Below, one piece after another: positions 1-7,437 of a DNA stretch of 64,000 nucleotides. Numbering within the stretch: the first letter of the stretch is position 1; every line of letters starts with the position of its first letter. The DNA comes from Alphaproteobacteria bacterium (GTDB lineage Bacteria; Pseudomonadota; Alphaproteobacteria; RF32; CAG-239). The stretch covers positions 1 to 64,000 of the forward strand of contig JAGBHO010000016.1 in NCBI GenBank assembly GCA_017935485.1. The letters are read 5' to 3'. A program made the translations under genes and the position numbers. The notes beneath the pieces are model-generated. The model was not told the DNA's origin. It did not search any database and was given only the letters and a program-made list of their open reading frames with translations.

Positions 1-1
1 C

Positions 2-484
2 GGCTATTCGTCCTCAAGCAGCTCTTGTAATTACGGGTATGATACCGCGTCAAAATCCTGTTCCTGCGGCGCAACTTCCGGCACTTGCTACAAATGCAAT
101 ACGCACACGCATAGTTATTCTTGTCCGGCCGGATATTCAACATCGTGTTCCGACGGATATTCCGATACTGCTTCAAAAACTTGTTCTTGCGGGCAAACAT
201 CCGGTTCTTGTTATAAGTGTTGTCCACAAATTCAACGACGCTCTCCCGCTCAGGAAGACGATGCCGGTTGGATAACATCAAACTGTTTCGCATTGGCTTG
301 GAAAGCTTATGGACAAACCAGATATTCAGAAAGTGACTGCCCAAATTCAAATTGGCATATTCCATCTTCTGTTGAACTTAAAAGATTTGGTTATTTCCAT
401 CGTGAATATACATGGATTTCGGATAACGGCTGTCCTGCAGGACAACATAAATATCAATATACAAACAATGAAACAATACAGTAG
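2..484 (+). pseudogene. Cys-rich protein with FISUMP/DUF1566-like C-terminus, 5'-truncated, likely frameshifted
   Basis: The frame is open from base 2 to a TAG at 482-484, and the N-terminus lies outside the window. The visible part has two Cys-rich units, each ending in CSCG-x-TSG-x-CYKC, then a domain containing WHIPSS, which resembles the W-R/H-x-P-S motif of Fibrobacter-type major paralogous or DUF1566-like domains. Such domains often end in RCVR. That ending (HTRCVRQF, then TAA at 550-552) exists here but in another frame, beginning at 481. One base therefore appears to be missing just before the TAG, or the gene is decaying. The protein is probably exported and of the same style as the Cys-rich protein at 5.3-6.6 kb. 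Its function is unknown. Confidence 0.6.
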
Positions 485-570
485 AATATGGTTGCCATGC
501 CCCTGAAGATACAACAAAATCAATACATACACGTTGTGTTCGGCAATTTTAAAGTAGAAAAAGCCCAACA

Positions 571-610
571 AAAAAACCCACTCAAAAAAATTTTTTTGAA
601 TGGGTTTTTT
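571..610. terminator. Bidirectional terminator
   Basis: The two 20-nt arms are complementary except at one position (A6CCCACTCA7 against T7GAATGGGT6). The hairpin has A-runs and T-runs on both sides and sits between two convergent genes, the Cys-rich gene and tig. Confidence 0.85.
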
Positions 611-623
611 GTTATATCAAAAT

Positions 624-2072
624 TTAAGCTGACTTTTTAACAGTCTTTTTTGCAGTCTCTTTCTTAGCAGCTTCCTTTTTAGCCGGCTTTTCTTCAGCTT
701 TGGCTTCTGCCTTTTCGGCAGATTTTTTGGCTGATTTCTTTACCGGTTTAGCTTCTTCATCAAACTTATACAGCTCTTCTACAGAAACAATCTTCTCATT
801 GACCTTGGTCTGAGAAATAATATAGTCAACGATTTTTTCCTCAAAAACCGGAGCTTTCAAAGCTTCAACCGCTTCTTTATTTTTCAGATAATAATCAAAT
901 ACAGCCTTTTCCTGTCCCGGATATTTGCGGGCTTCCATCATAATGGCATTATTAATATCTTCCGGCGCAATATTGATTTTGGCTTCTTTGCCGACTTCGG
1001 AAAGCAGCAAACCGAGTTTTACGCGGCGGATGGCAATATTTTTATACTCAGCCTTCAGCTCATCTTCGGATTTTGATTTTTCTTCTTCGTCAAGCTGATT
1101 ATATTTCTTGGCCTGTTCATACTGCTGGCAGATAGAATTGAATTCAGCATCGACCAAACCTGCCGGAACGTCAAAACTGTATTCCTTGTCTAAAACATCC
1201 AGCAACTGTCTTTTAAGTTTCATCTTGGAAACCTGCTCGTAGTCGCCTTTAATGCGGCCGGCAATAACTTCTTTAACCTTGTCCAGACTTTCTTCACCGA
1301 GAGATTTGGCAAATTCGTCATTAATCTCAACTTCCTTCGGCTCGCGGATTTCCAGAATTTCCACTGCAAAGACGGCATCTTTTCCGGCCAGATCTTTGGC
1401 ATGATATTCCTTCGGGAAAGCAACTTTGACATCAACTTTCTCACCGGCTTTTTTGCCAATCAGCTGATCTTCAAACCCCGGAATAAAGGAACCGGAACCC
1501 AGCTCCAGCGGATAGCTTTCGCCTTTTCCGCCCTGAAATTCCACACCGTCAACGGAACCGACAAAGTTGATAACGGTGGTATCGCCTTTTTTAGCAGCTC
1601 TGTCATCGCTGATTCTTACAACCTCGCGACGGGCCTGAGCCAAATATTTCAAAGCTTTTTCAACTTCTTCAGCCGGAACTTCAGCCATAAACTTGTCCAG
1701 TTTGATGTCGGAAAAACTGCCGACTTTGATTTCCGGCATATTTTCGACACTAACTTCAAACTCCAAATCTTTGCCGTCACCGAAAGCCGTGATTTTAATA
1801 TCCGGAAGCATTGCCGGACGCAAATTCTGCTCCTTAATCAGATTGTCGGTGGATTTTTTGACCAAATCTTCCAAAACCTCGCCGGTAACGGAATCTTTAT
1901 ATTGCTTCTTAACCATGGCAACCGGAGCTTTTCCCGGACGAAAACCGGGGAGTTTGACTCTTTTGGCAATCTGGTTGATTTTGGCATCTGTTTCTTTCTC
2001 AACATCCTGAGCCGGAACAGATACTTTAAATACTTTTTTTAAGCCTTCAGACTTGATTTCGGTAACATTCAT
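624..2072 (-). CDS. tig: Trigger factor (peptidyl-prolyl isomerase chaperone)
   Basis: This 482-aa protein is the ribosome-associated chaperone that receives nascent chains at the exit tunnel. The N-terminal ribosome-binding domain carries the signature GFRPGKAP at residues 43-50. An FKBP-type PPIase domain follows at about 160-245 (GDTTVINFVGSVDG, then FIPGFEDQLIG), and then the helical C-terminal cradle. The last 40 or so residues are a Lys/Ala/Glu-rich low-complexity tail, as in many alphaproteobacterial trigger factors. The usual neighbours clpP-clpX-lon are absent; a tRNA-Leu gene lies just upstream on the same strand and may share its promoter. Confidence 0.97.
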   Translation of the reverse strand: MNVTEIKSEGLKKVFKVSVPAQDVEKETDAKINQIAKRVKLPGFRPGKAPVAMVKKQYKDSVTGEVLEDLVKKSTDNLIKEQNLRPAMLPDIKITAFGDGKDLEFEVSVENMPEIKVGSFSDIKLDKFMAEVPAEEVEKALKYLAQARREVVRISDDRAAKKGDTTVINFVGSVDGVEFQGGKGESYPLELGSGSFIPGFEDQLIGKKAGEKVDVKVAFPKEYHAKDLAGKDAVFAVEILEIREPKEVEINDEFAKSLGEESLDKVKEVIAGRIKGDYEQVSKMKLKRQLLDVLDKEYSFDVPAGLVDAEFNSICQQYEQAKKYNQLDEEEKSKSEDELKAEYKNIAIRRVKLGLLLSEVGKEAKINIAPEDINNAIMMEARKYPGQEKAVFDYYLKNKEAVEALKAPVFEEKIVDYIISQTKVNEKIVSVEELYKFDEEAKPVKKSAKKSAEKAEAKAEEKPAKKEAAKKETAKKTVKKSA

Positions 2073-2119
2073 GAAAATTCTCTTAAAAAATTAACGATTA
2101 TAAAACATTCTCAAAGAAC

Positions 2120-2204
2120 TGGTGCGGACGGAGAGACTCGAACTCTCACGCCTCTCGGCACTAGATCCTAAGTCTAGCGTGTCTGCCAATTCCACCACGC
2201 CCGC
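2120..2204 (-). tRNA. tRNA-Leu (anticodon TAG)
   Basis: The acceptor stem is GCGGGCG paired with CGTCCGC, followed by discriminator A and an encoded CCA (2120-2122). The anticodon stem CTAGA/TCTAG encloses the loop CTTAGGA, which gives anticodon UAG (2168-2170). A long variable arm and the T-arm GTTCGAGTC are present. The 85-nt length fits a class II leucine tRNA. Confidence 0.96.
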
Positions 2205-2228
2205 TCTTTGATGGCACAATTTGCTTGC

Positions 2229-2256
2229 ATACTACAGAAAAAAAAAATTAAATCAA
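2229..2256 (-). promoter_or_regulatory. Predicted sigma70-type promoter of tRNA-Leu
   Basis: Read on the minus strand, TTGATT, 16 nt, then TAGTAT. The -10 lies 25 nt upstream of the mature tRNA 5' end. Prediction by consensus only. Confidence 0.5.
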
Positions 2257-2284
2257 GACTAAATTCACAATTCAAACAAAATTA

Positions 2285-2313
2285 TTGTAATATAAGTTAA
2301 TATTCTGTATGAT
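2285..2313 (+). promoter_or_regulatory. Predicted promoter of the TPR lipoprotein gene
   Basis: TTGTAA (2285-2290), 17 nt, TATGAT (2308-2313), 35 nt before the GTG start and with an AAGGAG ribosome site in between. Confidence 0.5.
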
Positions 2314-2348
2314 GAGCGCAAAGAAAGATTTTTATAAGGAGTAATCTT

Positions 2349-3659
2349 GTGTTTGCTTGGAATATTGCCCGCAGATTTGTTGTCTTAACCTTGGCCGGAA
2401 GCCTTGCTGTTTCCTGCAGTTTCGTCAAAGAACACACCAGCCCGGAAACTTATAACACGCTCACGTTCAGCGACGGCGGAGCCGAAGAAGCTTCCCGTGC
2501 AACGGTTGCTTATTCGCAGGGCGATTTTGCACAAACCGAAAAACACGTCTTAAAGGCTCTGGCTGAAAACCCTCAGCAGCAACAGGCTCTCCTTGTCGGT
2601 GCCCTGATGTCGGAAAAAACCGGACGCCTGAACCGTGCCCGCCAGTATTACGAAGAATTAATCATTATTAACGGCAATGAAACCACAATCCTCGGCAACG
2701 AGCAAATGCTGCCGGAAAAAATCTCCGATGTCGCCAAAAAACGCCTGCGCCTGCTGGAAGTCAAACAAAGCAACCTCGTCATTGAAGACGACAACGGCTC
2801 CAAAGTTTTTAACATCGGCAAGCAGGCCGGCAAAGCGCAAACCCGTTCGGCCATCGAAGAAGCCCTGTTCAAACGCGAACAGCAAAAAATCGCCGAACAG
2901 CAGCCCAGTTCGGAAGCCGAAATCCGCGCCGTGCAGATTTTGTTTAACGACAATGAACAAAACATCATCTCCCGATTCCTGATTTTAAAAGAACTGGCCG
3001 AAAATGACCTGATTACCAAACAGGAATTTTTACGTGCCCGTATGGCCAATGTCGGCGGCCTGCTTCCGCTGACCCACAAACCCGGAGCCTACGGCATTGA
3101 CCGCTCCGTCCCGTCTCCCGATGTAATCTTGGAACGGATAAAGGTTTTGAAAGACGCCGTTGAAAGCCGTGCCATCACGCCGCAGGAATTTTCTGCCGAA
3201 CGCGATCTGATTATCGAAGCCCTGCTGCCGCCCAATCCGCGTCAGCGTATGCAAAGCAAAATCCCGTCCCGCGACGTCATGGGAGCGGCCAAAGACCTGC
3301 GCAAGCTGGAAATTCTGTATGATTTGAACCTGATTACCGCCAAAGAAAAAGCGGCCGAAAAAGCAGCCGTTGAAAAATATCTCGGCATTAACCGCGCACC
3401 GGTTAAAAAGGCCTCTGCCGCAAAAAAAGGCGTCAAAACCGCTGCCGAACCTTGCAAACTGGACGGCAAATCCGCACCTTGCACCTTGACAGATCAAAAA
3501 TCTGAGGTAAAAGAAACTCCGAAAAAAGAAGTGGTAAAGACCGAACTCAAAGTTATTGAAGAAATCAAGGCAGAACCGCTGCAAGCACCGGCTGCACCGC
3601 AACAAATTAAAGCTGTAGAGCCCCAGCCTTTGATTCCGGCGGTTTCCAGCCCGTTTTAA
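2349..3659 (+). CDS. TPR-containing lipoprotein with SHOCT-like helical repeats
   Basis: The start is GTG at 2349, supported by AAGGAG seven bases upstream. The signal peptide ends in the lipobox LAVSC, so Cys23 is probably acylated. Residues about 48-105 read as TPR-like helices (YSQGDFAQTEKHVLKAL, then ARQYYEEL). Three later segments, at about 208-232, 260-293 and 316-345, share the pattern L-x-x-L-x-x-x-x-x-I-T-x-x-E, which resembles SHOCT-type short C-terminal helices. The last 85 residues are Lys/Pro/Ala-rich. The protein is probably an envelope scaffold or assembly factor; no enzyme signature is visible. Confidence 0.75.
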   Translation: MFAWNIARRFVVLTLAGSLAVSCSFVKEHTSPETYNTLTFSDGGAEEASRATVAYSQGDFAQTEKHVLKALAENPQQQQALLVGALMSEKTGRLNRARQYYEELIIINGNETTILGNEQMLPEKISDVAKKRLRLLEVKQSNLVIEDDNGSKVFNIGKQAGKAQTRSAIEEALFKREQQKIAEQQPSSEAEIRAVQILFNDNEQNIISRFLILKELAENDLITKQEFLRARMANVGGLLPLTHKPGAYGIDRSVPSPDVILERIKVLKDAVESRAITPQEFSAERDLIIEALLPPNPRQRMQSKIPSRDVMGAAKDLRKLEILYDLNLITAKEKAAEKAAVEKYLGINRAPVKKASAAKKGVKTAAEPCKLDGKSAPCTLTDQKSEVKETPKKEVVKTELKVIEEIKAEPLQAPAAPQQIKAVEPQPLIPAVSSPF

Positions 3660-3685
3660 CCAAATAAAAACAAGAATAAAAAAGA

Positions 3686-5272
3686 ATGGAAAACAAAATC
3701 AATCCGCGCAAAACTTTTGCAATAATTTCACACCCCGATGCGGGTAAAACAACCTTAACCGAAAAACTGTTGCTTTTCGGCGGCGCCATTCAGCAGGCCG
3801 GCGCAGTTAAAGCCCGCGGCGAAAACCGCCGTGCCCGTTCCGACTGGATGAAAGTCGAACAGGAACGCGGTATTTCCGTCGCTTCTTCCGTTATGACGTT
3901 TGAATATAAAGACATCACGTTCAACCTGCTTGACACGCCGGGACACGAAGACTTTTCCGAAGATACTTACCGTGTGCTGACCGCCGTCGATTCGGCAATC
4001 ATGGTGCTGGACTCCGCCAAAGGTATTGAAACCCAGACCAAAAAGCTGTTTGAAGTCTGCCGCCTGCGCGACGTGCCGATTTTGACCTTTATCAACAAAC
4101 TTGACCGCGAAGGGCAAGATCCGTTTTTGCTGTTGGACGACATCGAAAAAACGCTGGCTTTGGAAGTCACTCCTGCAAGCTGGCCGATCGGCAGCGGCAA
4201 AGATTTTCTCGGCTGTTACGATTTGTTGGCCGACCGTTTGATTCTCATGAACAAGACAGGTGACAAATCACAAATCAACGCCACAATAGAAACTTGCGAA
4301 GGCCTTGACGATGAAAAACTCGACCGCCTGCTTCCTGCTCACGCCGTTGCCAAACTGCGTGAAGACGTGATTATGGTCAAAGAACTTTGCCCGAATTTCA
4401 ATTTAGATTCTTATCTTGCCGGCGTGCAGACACCGGTATTCTTCGGCAGTGCCATCAACAACTTCGGCGTCCGTGAAGTTTTGGAAGGCCTGCATAACAT
4501 CGCACCAACCCCGCGCCCGCAGCCTGCCGCTGAAAGAACCATTGAGCCGACAGAAAACAAAGTCACAGGCTTTGTCTTTAAGATTCAGGCCAATATGGAT
4601 CCCAAACACCGCGACCGCATTGCCTTCATGCGCCTTTGTTCCGGTCACTTCAAACGCGGCATGACCTTAAATCAGGTGCGCACCGGCAAAGGCTTAAAAG
4701 TCCCGACACCAGTCATGTTTCTGGCTCAGGAAAGAGAACTTGCCGAAGACGCATTTCCCGGAGATATTATCGGCATTCCCAACCACGGACAGCTCCGCAT
4801 CGGCGATACGCTTACCGAGGGCGAAAAGCTGCACGTTACAGGTATTCCGAGTTTTGCGCCGGAATTGTTAAAAAGTATCCGCTCGATTGATCCACTCAAA
4901 TCCAAACACCTCGGCAATGCCTTAAAACAAATTGCCGAAGAAGGCGGCGCCAGCGTCTTCAAGCCGGTTATCGGTTCGGAATGGATTGTCGGTGTTGTCG
5001 GCGCCTTGCAGTTTGAAGTTATGGCTGACCGGATTAAAAACGAATTCAATATTCCGGTAATTTTTGAACCGACACAATATTACACAGCCCGCTGGGTAGA
5101 ATGCAGCGACAAAGGCGAGTTGGAAAAGTTCAAAAACGCTTCACAAATGAATATTGCCGAAGACCATGACGGCGAGCTTGTCTTTTTGGCCCGCAACGCA
5201 TGGCACTTGGGCAAAGTCAGCGAGGACTTTCCTAAAATCGTCCTTAAGAAAACCAGAGAACAGGTCATCTAA
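3686..5272 (+). CDS. prfC: Peptide chain release factor 3
   Basis: This 528-aa translational GTPase recycles RF1/RF2 from the ribosome after termination. G1 is SHPDAGKT (15-22), G3 is DTPGH (83-87) and G4 is NKLD (137-140). The segment RSDWMKVEQERGISV is typical of RF3 and separates it from EF-G. Length matches the family. The gene begins 26 nt after the TPR lipoprotein, so co-transcription is possible, and it ends in a strong terminator. Confidence 0.97.
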   Translation: MENKINPRKTFAIISHPDAGKTTLTEKLLLFGGAIQQAGAVKARGENRRARSDWMKVEQERGISVASSVMTFEYKDITFNLLDTPGHEDFSEDTYRVLTAVDSAIMVLDSAKGIETQTKKLFEVCRLRDVPILTFINKLDREGQDPFLLLDDIEKTLALEVTPASWPIGSGKDFLGCYDLLADRLILMNKTGDKSQINATIETCEGLDDEKLDRLLPAHAVAKLREDVIMVKELCPNFNLDSYLAGVQTPVFFGSAINNFGVREVLEGLHNIAPTPRPQPAAERTIEPTENKVTGFVFKIQANMDPKHRDRIAFMRLCSGHFKRGMTLNQVRTGKGLKVPTPVMFLAQERELAEDAFPGDIIGIPNHGQLRIGDTLTEGEKLHVTGIPSFAPELLKSIRSIDPLKSKHLGNALKQIAEEGGASVFKPVIGSEWIVGVVGALQFEVMADRIKNEFNIPVIFEPTQYYTARWVECSDKGELEKFKNASQMNIAEDHDGELVFLARNAWHLGKVSEDFPKIVLKKTREQVI

Positions 5273-5308
5273 AAAAATCCCCGAAGATTGATTTCTTCGG
5301 GGATTTTT
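5273..5308. terminator. Terminator of prfC, shared with the convergent Cys-rich gene
   Basis: Stem AATCCCCGAAG with CTTCGGGGATT and an 8-nt loop, flanked by an A-run and a T-run. Confidence 0.9.
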
Positions 5309-5309
5309 C

Positions 5310-6605
5310 TTAATAAGAACACTCTTTATTTCCGGAACTGTCACAAGAACCAAGCGTCGCCTCACCGACAATAGAACAATTTATTTTTGGAGCAGCATTA
5401 CATTCAGCCTCAGTTTTAAAACCGGCATTAGGATTCCATCCAGATGCTTTACCACCGACACCATACGCAAAGCTTAACTCACAAATCTCCTTTTCCGTGC
5501 TGCCATTAACACAATAAGTTTTAGCTCTGCAAATGTGCCACCATTGCCCGTCAGATTCTTCCCAACACCAACCAGATGTATGATAACTTTTCTTTCTGAT
5601 ATATTTCCAAGAGGGAGGCGGCGGAGCTGACTTGCATCTCGTACATTTACCGCAAGAGTTTGTATAAGCGCAACCATAATCACAATCTTTATCTGTTGCG
5701 GAACAGTCAGTGTTATATTCGCATTCATAGCAGCCGGTTCCGCATTCTGTTGAAGATACGCGGACTTTGTCTTCATCCCAAGAACAAGACACGGACTTCT
5801 GACCGGAACGGCAGGTATCGGAACAGTAATAACAGGTACCACATTCCGAAGTTCCGGCATAAGAACCGGAGTAAGAAGTATCGCCGGAAGTGCAGTCTTT
5901 ACAGTAATAGCACTGCGTTCCGCATTCGGTTTTTCCGGCTTTGCTTCCGGAATAATATTTTTCCGAGCGTCCCGGACAGGTGTCGTCACAACATTTGTAA
6001 CAAGTGTATCCGCAAGTGTCTTTGCCATTGGCGCCGCCGGTACAGGATACGCCGTAATTGGACGGACAACCAGCCGAAGGCGAAGCCGTACAACAAGTAC
6101 CATAAGAAGAATCCCATTGACAGAGTTTGGACCCTTTATACAACCGCCCCGGAGAACAGGAGTTGACATAACCGGCTTCGCGGCAGGCACGAGGCCTGTC
6201 TTCTTTACATTGTTTGTAATAAGGTTTTCCGTTCGGACACTGTCCGTCAACAAAGGACGGCAATGAACAGGTCTGTGTGTTATACCCATTTTGCTTACAC
6301 CAAGTTACGGCATCACATTTAAGATAATAGTCGTCTCTTTTACACTTACCGACCTGTGCCTGATACTGCGGACATTTGCCGGAAGCATAATAAGTATAAC
6401 CCCTATTTTCGCACCATTCGGTGTCAGGATTCGGGTTAGGCGGAATATCGCCGGCCAATTTATCATCGCCACAGTCAGGCAGGAAACAAACGCCTGCAAA
6501 AGCATTGGAAGGCGGGAGGAGAACCGAGAAAGCGGCGGCAACAGCAAAGACTGACACCGCAGAGTTTAGTTTCATGTGTAGCATATTTTTGTTAATATTC
6601 TTCAT
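5310..6605 (-). CDS. Secreted cysteine-rich protein (48 Cys)
   Basis: The 431-aa protein has an N-terminal signal peptide ending at SNAFA-GV (about residue 37) and 48 cysteines. The middle is built of degenerate Cys-rich units of the form CGT-x-CYYC / TECGT-x-CYEC with Gly-Ser-Tyr spacers. The first Met is supported by GGGAGGA upstream. It has no recognised catalytic motif. The spacing suggests a disulfide-stabilised, extended surface or secreted protein related in style to the truncated protein at the left edge. Function is unknown. Tandem Cys units in a Gram-negative exported protein imply a Dsb-type oxidative pathway, which is not visible here. Confidence 0.8.
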   Translation of the reverse strand: MKNINKNMLHMKLNSAVSVFAVAAAFSVLLPPSNAFAGVCFLPDCGDDKLAGDIPPNPNPDTEWCENRGYTYYASGKCPQYQAQVGKCKRDDYYLKCDAVTWCKQNGYNTQTCSLPSFVDGQCPNGKPYYKQCKEDRPRACREAGYVNSCSPGRLYKGSKLCQWDSSYGTCCTASPSAGCPSNYGVSCTGGANGKDTCGYTCYKCCDDTCPGRSEKYYSGSKAGKTECGTQCYYCKDCTSGDTSYSGSYAGTSECGTCYYCSDTCRSGQKSVSCSWDEDKVRVSSTECGTGCYECEYNTDCSATDKDCDYGCAYTNSCGKCTRCKSAPPPPSWKYIRKKSYHTSGWCWEESDGQWWHICRAKTYCVNGSTEKEICELSFAYGVGGKASGWNPNAGFKTEAECNAAPKINCSIVGEATLGSCDSSGNKECSY

Positions 6606-6722
6606 CGGCTTCCTCCCTTAATAAAAATTCTTTCCTTGTTGTCATTCAAAGCACGTTCTTCGTCATATTTCAGTCGAAGCATCGCGGTCTCTAAAGCAGA
6701 GAGCTGACAACCTGCCGTGCAG

Positions 6723-6812
6723 GTCATTCTCGGGCTTGACCCGAGAATCCATCTCACAACCGGCACGTTGCTTATTTCTTTATGGATTGCCGGATCGAAG
6801 TCCGGCAATGAC
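6723..6812. repeat. Composite REP-like element, copy 1
   Basis: The element is bounded by GTCATT and AATGAC. Hairpin A is ATTCTCGGG/CCCGAGAAT (6726-6748) and hairpin B is ATTGCCGGA/TCCGGCAAT (6786-6809). Between them lies a core bounded by ATCCAT and ATGGAT. A second copy at 34218-34308 has the same outer hairpins but the core in the opposite orientation. Confidence 0.85.
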
Positions 6813-7214
6813 ATTGTTAATACTATACCACAATAAAACGCAAGAGTCAATACATAATGAAAAGTTGGATGGAGATTTTGGACAGAGGATAGGAAAAGCA
6901 GAGGAGATTTTGGCTAATCAGAAAAGACTAAATTACAAACTTTCCGGATGTAATCTCCTAAAGCACCATGCCTCCGTCCGGCACGGTTGGAATACCCTTT
7001 GCGAATAGCCCTAAACAAAGCACTGTCACACCCCCTCTCATGAGTGAGAGGGTTGGGGAGAATTGATTTGCCCTTTAACGAGTACTTCTTAGTCTTGGTG
7101 AAAAAGAGGAAATTAAAAGCACATTGTGTCTTCTTGCCGTCTTAGCCTTGTGCTTAGACGGCCTGAACTTTTTCACGAAGACTTAGAAAACGAGTTCAGG
7201 GCTAGCTTTTTTGT

Positions 7215-7242
7215 GCTACTTTTGTAGCATGACAAAAGTAGC
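7215..7242. repeat. Palindrome GCTACTTTTGT / ACAAAAGTAGC
   Basis: Perfect 11-bp arms with a 6-nt loop in an intergenic repeat-rich region. It looks like a dispersed intergenic palindrome; no second copy is visible in this window. Confidence 0.6.
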
Positions 7243-7437
7243 GAAAAGAAAATCCCAACTTTATGCAGAAAACAAAATCCGAAAATAAAAAAAGGAAAAT
7301 GAGAAAAAGGAGCGAGCGGTGGAGGGAGAGCGAGAGTGGAAAAGAAAGAGCGGAAAACAAAAGGGACAAGGGTGAGGGAGAAAAAGGCTGGAAGAGACAG
7401 AGACAGAGAGAAAGAAAGGAAAATTCATAAAAAAATA

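Larger units (their letters stand above)
6606..7437. other. Non-coding 830-bp stretch: REP-like repeats and purine-rich tract
   Basis: No convincing gene is present. It holds a 90-bp two-hairpin element (6723-6812), a hairpin CCCTCTC/GAGAGGG (7033-7052), an inverted repeat CCTGAACT/AGTTCAGG (about 7159-7199), the perfect palindrome GCTACTTTTGT/ACAAAAGTAGC (7215-7242), and about 190 nt in which the plus strand is strongly purine-rich (about 7243-7430). Short ORFs across the last tract are Lys/Arg/Glu-only artefacts. Confidence 0.7.
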
